Shown: positions 50,641 through 62,457 of the stretch, piece after piece | How positions within the stretch are numbered: the stretch's first letter is position 1 | Layout of the letters: each line of letters starts with the position of its first letter | Origin: Aphelocoma coerulescens | Taxonomy: Eukaryota > Chordata > Aves > Passeriformes > Corvidae | Length of the DNA stretch: 64,000 nucleotides | Direction: 5' to 3' | Assembly: GCF_041296385.1 (NCBI RefSeq) | Contig: NC_091013.1 | Location: 72,137,563-72,201,562, forward strand | Notes under the pieces: model-generated | What the model was told of the DNA's origin: nothing | What the model saw: only the letters and a program-made list of their open reading frames with translations | Databases searched by the model: none | Translations under genes and position numbers: made by a program

Positions 50641-51584
50641 ACAGTCACAAAAACAGGGAAAAGCTTCGCAGGCTCTTCACAAATGTGTAATTCAAACTCT
50701 CGGCTCCCTCTGCTAACGTGAGCAGGATCAGGTTCCAGCCTACTGCAGCCAAGGATGAAACATTTTGTACAAAACCCTCTTTACCCCAAATAGAGCTGAT
50801 AAGCAAATGAAAGGACACATAATGAGTAAACTAACTACAGTTGTCAAAATCCCAGTAGAATAATTCAGAATTTCTGTGTGATAACCAAGGAATAACTGAT
50901 TACAGCAAAACCTGTGAGCTGGCTACGCACGTTTTAAATGTAAATTCAGCACGGGGATAGGATACGGGACAGACTGTAAGCTGGAGAGCTAAACAAATGG
51001 AAATTCTGGTGTGACCTTAAAAAGAAAGTTGTCAGAAAGCACTTTTCACTCTTGTTGGCAATGGTACAAATACTGCACCAGACCCTGAGGTTCCAAAGTT
51101 TAGCACAATATGCTCTACACCTATGTGGTACCAGTAGTATGGAGGGGTTTAGTCCCACTCTGCACCTGGGTTTTCCTTTATGGAGGGTGGAATTTGTGTC
51201 AGACTGGGGTCGAGGTGAAACGGACACACACAAAATGAAGGTCAGCAGAGCTGCAACAGAAACAACAGATAGGAAACATGGCAGGACAGAGGCATCCACT
51301 GGAGATTTCTGACCATCTATTTAAAATAGTTACTGCCTGTATGCCAAGTCTCTGGGAATATGAAAACTGTATCAGCTTGGATCAAGTATCAGTTATGCTC
51401 TTCTGACAATGACCAGAAGTAGATACCAAGAGAAATATTTAAGCAAGGAAATGCCTGTAGAGATACTGCCCAGAACATCCTGCCAACCAGTCACAACCTG
51501 CAAGGCAGGGACTGGCTGGACCATATGGGCTGTGTTTGTGTTTACCAGGCCTTCACTGATTTCTCTGATGAGTCTTTAAATGCA
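50641..51584. other. non-coding stretch, nothing recognised
   Basis: Unique sequence. A minus-strand ORF at 50946-51299 starts with a hydrophobic, signal-like run but has no other support. Confidence 0.45.
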
Positions 51585-51938
51585 TGAAGACCTTTATCAC
51601 TCTCTAATTCCTGTGGCAAGGAGTTCACAGAGCCCATAGACTGTTGAAGTATCACTTTGGGTTGTGCCCTGAAACTGCTTACCCACTGGTTTCCCTCATG
51701 TGCTTGCACTGGAAGGAGTGCTGAAAACTGCCTCCTGTTCCCCATTGTCCCAGCACTTAGAGGCTGCCTTCCTCTCTCCAAGGTCACCTCTTTTCCAGCT
51801 AGAAGAGCTGTACTGTTTATTTCTTGTAGAGAAGAAGCTCCATTCCTTTGACCACTTTTGACATCCTGCTCTGAACATTTTCCAGTCCTAATCGAACTCT
51901 TTTGAGACACAGTTGAACTTTCCACTTCTGTATTGCAG
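51585..51938 (-). mobile_element. old, diverged CR1-type LINE fragment, minus orientation
   Basis: The stretch follows the order of an ancient reptile/bird CR1 3' region read in reverse. It has TCCTGTGGCAAGGAGTTCAC, then CTGAAACTGCTTACCCACTG, CACCTCTTTTCCAGCTAGAA, CTCCATTCCTTTGACCACTT, CTGCTCTGAACATTTTCCAG and ACTCTTTTGAGACACAG. Divergence is clearly higher than in the CR1 copies at 24 or 34 kb. The 127-codon minus-strand ORF across it is incidental. Confidence 0.7.
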
Positions 51939-52919
51939 GGAATGACTGTGAACTGTACTAAAATAACAACTGTAATTGAAGATTACTAAGATACAACAGT
52001 ATTCAGCTGCCTATCTGCCTTGTCACGATGCAGCAGAGATGTACAATAAATACTGCTATAACTTAAACAAATGACAATCAGAAGTCAAATGAAACTATTG
52101 AAAATCAGGAGATGATGAAAATCATTCCTTCTTCTTTACTCCCCACCCTGGAGAGGAAAACCCTCACAAATGATTGCCTCCTTCCAATTCTGCAATACAG
52201 CATGCCGTATCTTATTCTAATGGCTTATCTTCTGAACTCCCATAGTCAGAGTGGCAGTTTCAGGTTTCCAAGCCACGCACAGCTTTCTTTTCTCATCATG
52301 AATTCTGCCTTTCCAGCATAACAGACATAATGTGGTTGCTATGGAATTGAGTTTGCCTTTTGCTGTGTAAAGATGATGGGCTTTCTCATTTAGCAGCATT
52401 GCTGTTCCATGGTCAGGGCCTGGAAGGGCCTCCAGCACCTGGCACACCAGAGGTAGCTGATGTTCCTCTTTCAGGTCTTTATGATCCAATTTGCATTTTC
52501 CATACATATTCTTTCCAAACAACCACTCGCTCTTTTATGATTTTAATTTCTCTTCATGAAACACAGTCGGCCACTATGGATTCTTGAACAGACTTTTCCA
52601 TTTCTGGAATGGGGAAAAGCACAAATGTAAAATCTGTAGCTTTGGTAGTTAGGCATCTGCTCCTTCTGACTGCAAGCACTTATGCAAACCCCGTGGCAGC
52701 CTTCAGGTTTGCTACACCTCCCCTACATCCCGGGACAGAGCAAGTCTGCTGCAATACGGCGACAACCTTTTGCAGTGGAGTAGGAGGGATTCATGTTGCC
52801 GCAGGGGGGTGGATATTCCACAGGTTGCTCTCTTAGATCAATACTAGCGGCCAGGATTATTTGGTATCCAGGAATAATGTCTCCCTGTGGCTGAATGTAT
52901 TGCCAACACACGCAGCATG
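51939..52919. other. non-coding stretch, no gene supported
   Basis: Unique sequence. A minus-strand open frame at 52217-52522 (about 101 codons) reads as mixed protein-like residues, but lacks splice borders or recognisable similarity. The word GTTGCTATGGAA near 52335 is RFX-like. Confidence 0.4.
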
Positions 52920-53175
52920 CGAGGGGCTCACATGGTTTGCCTGAGCCGGAGCCGTGCTGCGGAGCACAGACACACGGGTCCAGCCCCGGAGCGCCTGGAG
53001 GAAGTGAAAGCCTCTCCTCCAGGCACGGAAGGTGTCCATTCTTGTCCCAGATAAGGAGCGGGCTGGAGAGGCGCTGCGGCCCGGCGGGGATGCGGGCAGG
53101 CCGTGTCTGCAGGCAGGCAGCTGCGCGCCGCTCCACACGTACCGGGAGACCGGAGGAAGGATTTCCTCTGCTTGC
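52920..53175. promoter_or_regulatory. small GC/CpG-rich patch
   Basis: About 250 bp with many CpGs (for example GAGGCGCTGCGGCCCGGCGG around 53070). It is smaller and less dense than the main island. It could be an alternative promoter, an orphan CpG island or a GC-rich exon. Long frames on both strands (155 and 157 codons) follow from the base composition. No TATA box is seen. A minus-strand donor-like CCG|GTACGT occurs at about 53135-53145 without further support. Confidence 0.4.
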
Positions 53176-56100
53176 TCCCAGCCCCTGCACGCAGCCCGAG
53201 GATGAATCACGAGCCTACAACTGCAAGATACCAGCGAGTTTTTTCAGCTTCCTGGATGCCTCAGCCCCAAAAGAATGCACTGAGCTGGTGGTGCTCTGCA
53301 CTCTCAAGCTCTGTAAAAAATATACATCAACTGTTTCATTTTGCTGTCCCCTATGGCAGGAGAAGTGAAGGCAGAAAAAAGCAGCAATTCCATAGATGAG
53401 TTATGAGGAGGCTGAAAAAAACACTGCAACTCACAAATCTAATTTTCCCAACTGTTTGGCTTTTGAAACCCCTTTCAGAGATGACACTGGACAGTTTCAA
53501 AACTGATTAATGAGTGTTACATTGTTGACTGCCAGGAATAGCATCCCACTGGATCAAAAGAACAGGCAGCCTCATCAAAGAAAGACCAGACACAAGGGAT
53601 TACACCTCACATGTCTCTGGAAACCCACCTATGAAATCAAAAGAAAACTAAAGGTTGTCGGGGGGCCTATGCTCAAATTTTATGGTCTTCCAGGACTGAA
53701 ATATCAGGTTCCAACCTAAACTGTGTAAAAGCACCACAATTTTCAGCTAGAAAAAGCTGTCAGCTGATATGCAGCTGCTTGACTAGAAAACACTGATTTT
53801 TGTCATAGAAGGGGTAGCAAACAGTTAAAGTAACTCTGGGTGGTTATTTCTTTAAAAAATTAAATAATCTTTATCCTACAAAACAAGTTAAACCTGCTTG
53901 AGTGATTAACAAGTACAGAATCCAGGGTCAGGTTTTGTAAGGCTTGTTCTGCAGCCAGCTGCCCACGGACTGGGTGGGCTTGGGAGAGCAGAGCTGAAGT
54001 GTGTCCCCTGAGGCAGCATATCTGGAGAGCATGATGGTGCAGGAGACTGATACACGGGGTAACACAGTCTCTGAAAGGTGATCTTACATTAATAGTCTTG
54101 AATCAGCAATCTTAAAGCCAAAATCTCCTTAGATATCAACAACCATGAGAATTCAAGACACCTGGCAGAACATTTTAGGATTTGATCATTGCAGCCTAGG
54201 TAGGTCAGAAGAAAGTTGTGAAATGTCAGAGTGAGATATCTCCCAACTCCTTACGTGAAACCCACAACAGAATCCCTGTTTAGACAAGCTCTGGCCAATA
54301 CTGGAGTCAAAAGTACCTTCAGTGCTTTTTTCATTTCTGGAAAGATCTGTGGGGGAGGAAAAGGCTGTCCTGGGAAGTAGAAGCAAGCGGCTACACAACT
54401 GTACTTGCCACAGTGAATTAGGCAGCCACCCATATGGCCAGTTCAGAAAATCAAGTATCCCCTACTGAGCCACAGTGCTGCTACACGACAAGGACAACCT
54501 TTCCAGCTATCAGCTGGTACAGGAGAGGGCTTCCTCTCAGTCTCCGCTTTGCTCTCAGCCTCAGGCTTTGGTGGGATGGTGACAAAGATACATTTTAAAA
54601 TGTATGTATACATTCTTTCACATGGAAGTATATGAAATACTTACTTATATTTAAGGTGAATTTAAGGCTATTTTAGGTGAAAAACAAATATACTATGTGT
54701 GACCTAACAGATTTTTATTTATATGTGAAAACTCTTGGCAGCAGTGTGGAGGCTGCTCTGTGCATGTGCTCCCCACAGAGAGGGAATGGTCCTTTGATTA
54801 AAGGGAAAAAATTAAGAAAGACTGTCTTGTACTGTCCTTTGGAGATTTTTAACTTGAATATCTTCATTGTAACTCCCTCTCCACGAAGGGAGATGGCAGA
54901 CTGCCAGCAGTGTTTAGACTTATGCCCAGCACAAGGACCTAGATATGTCCGTGTGGGCATGTAGAATCAACAGCAAGGAAAACAAAATGAGAAAGGTCCC
55001 AGCATTTACCTGTGGTACCCCATTGCCTTCCCACTGAGGCAGCAGTGGGCTTGTGCTGGCAGAAGCATGGCTGAGGCATCAGAGGGACAGGATGCAGCAG
55101 TGGGAGGCAGTGTTGCATCATCCACATTTAAAGTCGCTCTGTTTTTCCTTCATAAACCAGGGGAAAGCACAGCTCTTAAAAGCAATTCAGAGCAGAAGAC
55201 TGTGTTCAACTGTCTTTATTTTACCAGTGGGAACTTTCAGCTTTCCTACCCTATTTGAAACTACATGCTTTAGCGCTCCAAAGTCATTTTGGAAAGGGGA
55301 AAGTGTGCATCAAGCTGCTTAACTCCTGCGGCAGAGAGGTCAGGAGTTGGTTTTGCATAAAGATTGTGTTATCCAGTTCACAGGGACCTGTTACTGCCAG
55401 GCAGCTTCAGGGATAGAAATGGAATGGATTAGACAGATCTTATTGCTCCTGATCACATCAGTGCTGATGAACAGAAAAATTGTTTTACACTTGCACAACC
55501 AATTAATCTAACTCCAGCCCCCTAGAAACAGGACTCTGCTGTAAATCAATCATCAGCACTCCCTTCATGACCAGTGGCAAATGGCAGGTGCTGTCTGGCA
55601 GGGTTTCACTCCCCATGGTAGCAGCCCCTGTCCTGAGATGCCACACAGCCACTGTCAGAGCAGCACCCAAAATCTGGTATTGCTCAGCTGAAGAGCCTGC
55701 AGCCAAAGAAGCTGAACACAGTGAACTCCCCAGCAGCACTTCCTGAAGTTCAAATAATTCCATTTATTTTTCATTTATAGTTGATAATCCCAAGTGCAGC
55801 TTTAAGAATGCTAGGGTCATGCAGCTCACTGTGACACATTTGCTATATTTTGTTTTCCTGGAATTATATAGCCTTCACTTCTCTCGCAGTATCTGTCCTG
55901 CGTATCCAGGATTGATGCATCAGATAGAAGAACCCCAGAACCACAGTAAGGCTTTTTGTCCTTCTTTGGGATTCAGGGCAGAGAACAAAGCTACTGAGAT
56001 GAGAATTGAGCCTTAGATCCATTAAATATTAATTACTTGTGAGGTTTTTTTTTTTTATTGCAGTTTGGTTAATTTGTACCCAGCTGATGAAAAATCACTC

Positions 56101-56839
56101 TTCCCAAAAATAAATCACTTTAATAACTTAATGCCAGACCATGAAATAGGATGTATTATAATCTACCTCATCCTTTATTCAGCTGGAGGATAAAATAACC
56201 ACAAAACAAAAACCCAAAACACCACAAACTGCTTTGTTTTTCTGCTCCATCCATGTCACTGTTTGCTGGGGCTCATTTGCCTGCAGGCTCTAGAGACACT
56301 GTTTCAACTTTCTTGCCTAAACAAGCTTCAGTCCTTGGGAGCAGGCAAACACTGCTCTTCCAGACAGTGAGCACTCCACATTGATTCTGAGCTGGGCTCT
56401 GCCCGTGATGCTGAGGAGGTTACTGGGTCTCCAAAACACCTCCTTCCAGGTTCTGGTCCTTTGTGTGCACTACTCAGAGCCATTGGGCTAGAGCTGCTGG
56501 TTCAGCTGAACTGCCTTTCCAAGTCAATGCTACAGAGCCACAGGCCCATCAAGGGAGGCAGAAGCTCAGGCAGCAAACAGAGACCATGAGTGACTGGATG
56601 TGTCTGCTGGCAACAATTTTTGAATGTTCAGTTCTGTCACAGCTGCTAGAAGTCAGGGGGGTGTTGATTCTAGAGCGGACAGAGAGAAGGAATGATAGCA
56701 GTGTAACCTATAACTAGGTATACCTTATAAAAGGATCAGCTCTCTGAATCTATGGACAAATTACTTCTCTAGCTTTTCAGATAAGTATTTTGCACAGCTG
56801 AGAAATCCCTGACTCCTAAATTCCTCCCTTTCCCCTGTC
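53176..56839. other. non-coding stretch, nothing recognised
   Basis: Unique sequence with short ORFs and a T-rich tract near 56046-56057. No repeats or RNA genes recognised. Confidence 0.5.
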
Positions 56840-56970
56840 ACACGACCACAGTTGCTTTGTATTTGGAAGCCCATCTGAATTTCATAACCAATAATTTTGT
56901 CACTTATTAGCATAATGGTTCACATAAATAGACTGCTTGCATATGAATGCAACCATCATCATCACCCTTC
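56840..56970. promoter_or_regulatory. candidate conserved non-coding element
   Basis: Repeat-free AT-rich block containing AACCAATAATTTTGTCAC, ATTAGCATAATGG and GCATATGAATGCAA (POU/homeodomain-like words). Similar in look to the 22.7-kb block. Unverified. Confidence 0.25.
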
Positions 56971-57900
56971 ACCTTAAGCAGGCAAGATGAGTGCAGTGGG
57001 TCTGCACTGATCATCCTGCAGATTGTTTTTCAGCCTTGAAAAACTCTTTTCTTTGAGAAAGGATCCTGCTGTAATTAGCAGTGTACTGATATATGGCAGC
57101 TGCTGTCTCAAAGAAGTTGCCATGCCAAAAAGATCTGACATGTATTTTTAGACGACACTTCAGGGTAAATCAACAGCCAGGTACCTTCCAAGTACCTATG
57201 ATACCACTGCTTCCCTATTGAAAATGAAAGTCTGAACAGTAGAAGAACAGCTGATTCACTTTCATAACTTTTGTGTCAGATCACTAGTGATACACAGCAT
57301 GGAAAGTGGGATTCTTATGCATTACTTCTCCTTCTGCTCCAAAGCATGTATGACTCCAGCTCCAGCCTTCAAATGCACATTTTCACAGACTTATTGTCTC
57401 AAACGTGCCTGTGCCCCATTAAATTCCCAGCTGTAGTACTGAAACGTGTGCTCCAGAGAGTCTGCCTGGCACTGGTCTCGCATCCTTTCAATATGTATAT
57501 GAAGGAGACAACAAGAATAGTGCCAGATGGCAATGGCAATGGAAATGATATGACGTACATATGTGATGAAATTTTCTTTCTTTTTTTTTTTTCTTGTGAA
57601 TAAAGCATCTTGTGAAAAGAGGAATTAGATGCAGTATTTATAAGTCCTTCACAAACATCCCCAAATTCCAAGCAGAAGACAAAAGGCATGAATCATATCA
57701 CAGCAGGCGCTATAGCTGGGGAAGTGGCCTTTATGAAGATTGCTTCCGTAATTTGGGCTCCAGAATGAAAGAGAGCTGCTCTTAGGAGATCTGTAGGAAG
57801 TTGATAATGGCTTATTTAATTGTAGTATCACTAATAAAATCTCTGTTTTCATCAGGAACATTTCCTTAGCTAAAAATGCCATGATTCTTCAACTGTAGTT
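56971..57900. other. non-coding stretch with a T-rich tract
   Basis: A T-rich tract at 57575-57592 is the only simple repeat seen. No gene supported. Confidence 0.5.
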
Positions 57901-58225
57901 TGATCCTGTTCATTTTGTCTATAAATGATATAATGCCAAAAAAATAGATTAGGGCATTATAGTTTCCTTTAAAAGGAAACTTTTAGACTGCGGCTGCAAT
58001 CCACACCATACAAGATGATAATCCCATAATAACTGACTTGGTATGCAGAAATAAAACAATTACTCATAAACCAGAGATCATAAAGCAAGGAAATTTGTTC
58101 TCTATCAATTATAGAGGAAATGAGACCATAATTTGCTCTTTATGACTTGACAGCTAAAAATCTCCCATTAATTGACTCTTGTCATTAAAGGAATTCTCCC
58201 CCTGCATAATTCTCCATCAGTTTTG
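57901..58225. promoter_or_regulatory. candidate conserved non-coding element with two inverted repeats
   Basis: AT-rich, repeat-free block. TATAATGCC (57929-57937) pairs with GGCATTATA (57953-57961), a 9-bp stem. Directly next to it, GTTTCCTTT-A-AAAGGAAAC (57962-57980) is a near-perfect palindrome. Downstream are CTCATAAACC, TTGACAGCT (TGIF/MEIS-like) and CCATTAATTGACTC (homeodomain-like). The density of such words suggests a developmental enhancer; no alignment is available. Confidence 0.3.
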
Positions 58226-60338
58226 GTGGCAGTTTTATGCTCTTAACCTATTTGGTGACGTTGAACTTGCATTGTATTCCTTGTACCAGAAGAATATCAC
58301 CCCATTTATATTAGTCATGGGAAAATCCCGAAATAGAAAGGATGTGGTCTGAAGCAACTCCTGATGTCTACATTGAAAAGTGTAAGACCGTCTAGATTCA
58401 CAGGACTGATGGACACCAGCTATCAATCAGAGGGATCTACACATACCAGTCATTTTCAGATGCATCTGACTTCAGACAACCACAGTGGAAAATAGCAGCT
58501 ATCGATATAATTTAAAAATAAAATATAAACTGCTAACCTACCTGTTTTCCCCACTATTAAACAGCAAAAGTTTGGCAAAGCTGACAGCAGATCTCAGATC
58601 ATTCAGCAATGCCAGCCCTAATTTGTAGTTAGACTTTTTTCCTACTGAAAGTAGGCAGGGATTTTTTGGGAAGCATATAGTTAGTGGCATTAATGAGCAG
58701 TATGTATTGCTGCACTCAGACATCTGTGAGTACATTCCCTGTACACCTACAAGAGAAGAACACAGGCCCCTGTAAATCACAGGGAGGTGTAACGCAGTGA
58801 TGGCCAACAAATACCCAATGACTAGGTGCTGATAATAGCATCATCATCAGCCCTGACGCTGGCTTTGTGCCTTCTTTTGTGGGCCCTCCAAGGCCTAGTT
58901 TGTCATTTCCTCACCTTTGTATCATTAACCTCCAGTGCAGAGGCTGCAGCTGGATCCAGAAGATGAACAGAGGGCACAAAAGATGTGTGGATCAAAAGGT
59001 GAAGAAACTCTTCTTCCTGAACACAGACATTTTGGCACAATCCACCTTACCCTGTTTAAGGTGCTCAGCAACTGGGCATCACTTCATAGCATTTTTCACT
59101 AGAGAAGTGCTCAAGGTCAGGGCAGAAAGACAGGCAGAGTTCAGTGAGGAATCCTGCACAGTACCACTGCCTTGGTGGCTAAGCATCAGGAAAGCCAGGC
59201 AGAAGAGGATACAATGAGATTTTAATGGGAATATATCACTTCCAGCTTGTTAGGACTGCAGTCCAGCCAAGGGAAGATAAGGCTGGAGCATTCCTTTGCA
59301 TTTCACCATCAAATCAAAGAACTGCAAATGACAGCTGACAACAGCTTTAAGGGGGAAAATGGATGAAAGCAGAGCTTTCTCAAGCAAAGCTTCAAAGCAT
59401 GAAAGGCAAAAAAATTCCCAGAGCTGTCTAGTTACAAGCAGTATCAGACTGCCTGCAGATGACTCCAGACAATAACAGTAGCCTCAAGGGAACAGGCAAG
59501 ACAGGATATCATGATAGCTGAAAAATCAAATATTGCCAGATACTACCATCCCAGTCCCACACAGGGAATGGCTGGAATGATAACCAGGGCTCCCTCATAG
59601 CCATTTTACGTATTGTGTGATATTGCATAGCATTCAGGAAATTGGAGCAAATTTGATCACATTCAACATTGTACATATTTTCATCAGTAGAGAAAAAAAT
59701 TCTAAAGACAATATTTTGAAAAATGAGAAATTCCAAGTACAATCAGAAAATAAAGACTGTCAGTTTTTGCTGGCTGAAGGAATGGTTGATAGGAAAAAAA
59801 AATTACTTTAGGGAATAATTATTACCTTGATTTCAGTTTTGTTGTCTAGCTGGTAAGACACAGCAACTGAGACAGGCTTGCTGTGATAATGCTGGCAGGG
59901 TCACAACACTGAGGATGACAGCTTATTTTCTCATGACTTCTTAACATACAAAGGATTGTCTTACTGATAGACATTAATATGACAATGCTGCAGCTGCCTC
60001 TGTCAGATGTGTTCCCCAGGGATGTTGAAGCATCTGTTACTTTTCACCTTTCTGAAGTAACTGCAATTGTCTTCTACCTGCAGGCTCATCATTCTGCTGA
60101 GATATTTCTATACTATGTCCATTACTGAAGGGCAATGTATAAACATATCATCAACAAGCAACAGCCACTCGCTTTGTCTTTCTAAATTCCTTTATCATTA
60201 CAGAACACATTAATGTATTATAATAGCTACACTTGTGACCTAATCAGCATCCATTGCATTCCTTCTATTATGTGCAGTGATGATACAGTTGTTGCACAGG
60301 TATTATTGCTAATACCCATGAAATATCACAAAGTCTCT
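58226..60338. other. non-coding stretch, nothing recognised
   Basis: Unique AT-rich sequence with short ORFs only. Confidence 0.5.
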
Positions 60339-60362
60339 CTTTTTTTTTTTTTCTTTTTTTTA
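60339..60362 (+). repeat. T-rich simple repeat
   Basis: T runs interrupted by one C at about 60353. No associated element recognised. Confidence 0.85.
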
Positions 60363-60540
60363 ATATAAGACCAATAGATCTAGAAATCCCACCTTGCTCA
60401 GATTTTTTTTCCATCACAAATTCATCTTTGGAAAGAATTTTCATTACATTTTAACAATCTTTTTCCTCATATGCTGCTCAAAAATAGTGTTATTATTCAA
60501 CAGCCTTTCATCATTCATTAGAAGATTGGTGGCAGAGGGT

Positions 60541-60577
60541 GGGGAGGGGAGGGGAGGGGAGGGGAGGGGAGGGGAGG
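60541..60577 (+). repeat. (GGGGA)n tandem repeat
   Basis: Seven perfect GGGGA units plus GG. Four or more G4 runs make it a strong G-quadruplex candidate on the plus strand. Confidence 0.97.
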
Positions 60578-62411
60578 CAGAAGAGGAACCTCTATCTCAC
60601 ATGCTTCTCCTTAAAGTTCCTGGAGTTATCCTCAGTCTTCTGACCTTCCCTGCATCCTCTTAAAACTTGCTTCTTGCAAGAAATCTGGCCACTGAAATGG
60701 ATGTAATCAAAGAAGAATTTTCAGAACTTCAGTCTCCTATATGGTACTAGGCATGATTCTTTACATTTTATTATAAATTCTGACCATTTACTATGGGATT
60801 TCACATTACCCAGTTCTGAAATTGGGCTGAATTTTCTACTCACTTAGAAACAAAATCCACTCTTGAAATTCTAGGAATAGTATCATTCTCTCTCTCATAC
60901 AGTGTTCCCTGAACCCTGTAAGTACACCCATTTCTTCAGTTGTGCTCATTAAATAGGTAATTAGTATGAGGGGTTTGTAAGAGTCTGAGGTGATTCCACA
61001 AAAAAAAGTATAACATATTTTATGTTGAGTACAGTATGAATGAACTGTGAAATTGTATTTGACTTTGAAGAATTGCACTAGGATAGAGAATTAAATCAGT
61101 CTTTAATCAGTAATTTCAGGACGCTTACTTATTAAAAATATGTATTTTGCTACCTTCAATTAAAGAATGCTTGAGGTTACATTCATTTCAGCAGCTTTTC
61201 AAAGACAGGTAAATAGTACCAATCTTACTAAGAAAGAAGAATCAGATATAGTGCAAATTAGTTAAAATACTGGTACCAAAGTTTCTTCAGAAAATGTAAG
61301 AATGAGGATGAAGTCAATCTCACCTCACCCCAATCATCCCAAAATTGAGGTATCTAGTCTATACCACATGCCCAGGGAACAGCCTGGGGAGAAGAGAGAT
61401 GGGAATCCCCAGGAAACCCAGCTCCACCTCAACCACTTTTTACCTCTCTTCATCCAAGATCTGACAAGCAGTCAACAAACAGCACACAGCACATTGCCTG
61501 TGCTTTGCATATGACCAAAAGAAATGAAAAGTGCAAATGACACTGCAACAGCAATCATGTCAGATCTCCTGCAACCATGAGCTGAATTTGCTCACAGCAA
61601 CAAGGAACAATTTCCAGAGAGGGCCTCAGTGTAACAGCCAGTGAAGGTGCAGTTTAATGAAAAGTTTCAGGACCTTTAACCACAAGCCTTGCTGTCACAT
61701 AATGAAAAAAAGTGGTATTTAACTTACAGGGCAAAGGAAGATAGCCTGTGGCTGTCATATAGGCAAAGCATTGGAGTGGTTTGGTCAGACACTATCTGAT
61801 CTGCCATAAATCATTATGAGGGTAAAGTAGCATTAGTGGTTTGGATTGGGATGAGGCATGCTAAAATTGGATTTCCTCTTTTATTAAACCAAGGCCTGAG
61901 GACAATAACAGTGACAGTCAGAAGGGATACTCTTATTCAGACATTAAAAAGAAATAGCTGAGCATGGAGATGAGATATCACAAATCAATCCCTACTCAAT
62001 TCACACAGTAAATAAGCAAAGATCTTTTAAATAGTTACATTTGTTGTCAATATCTTCTAAACATGCCAAAAAGCCAGGCCAAAGAAACACAACTCACCTG
62101 TCACCATCTCGTGAACCCAAGCTTACAGGTGGGTTGGTTGTAGACATGAGCAAGGCTGGTACCTCCTGTGCTGACAGAGCTCTTCTGGAGCCCCAGAGGA
62201 GTGCCAGCCCCTCAAGAAACACAAAGACAAGCAACAAAGGGGGGGGGAGCTCTCTACCAGATCAGTCTTGTAAAAACTAAACAAAAGCCACTGTCAGGAA
62301 ATTTGAAATAGAAAGGACAAACTTCAAACTGTGATATTTCTGAGCATGTATCCATTCCTCTCTTAAAATATTTTCAGGGGGTTTTATAAAACAACAGTAT
62401 TATGATGTCAG
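60578..62411. other. non-coding stretch, nothing recognised
   Basis: Unique sequence. A nine-G run at 62239-62247 is present. No gene supported. Confidence 0.5.
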
Positions 62412-62457
62412 TCCAGTCTTCAGAAAGTTTAAAACAAATCCAGTCTTCAGAAAGTTT
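62412..62457 (+). repeat. 19-bp direct repeat, 27-bp period
   Basis: TCCAGTCTTCAGAAAGTTT occurs at 62412-62430 and again, identically, at 62439-62457. Confidence 0.95.

Noticed and set aside
50946..51299. Minus-strand ORF with a signal-peptide-like start
   Set aside because: The hydrophobic run is isolated, the rest is not protein-like, and there is no promoter, splice or conservation evidence.
52217..52522. Mixed-composition minus-strand ORF (101 codons)
   Set aside because: It starts at a non-ATG codon in the extended frame, lacks splice borders, and no family was recognised.
52723..53368. 155- and 157-codon ORFs on opposite strands at the small GC patch
   Set aside because: Both strands are open because of GC-rich composition. 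No domain seen.
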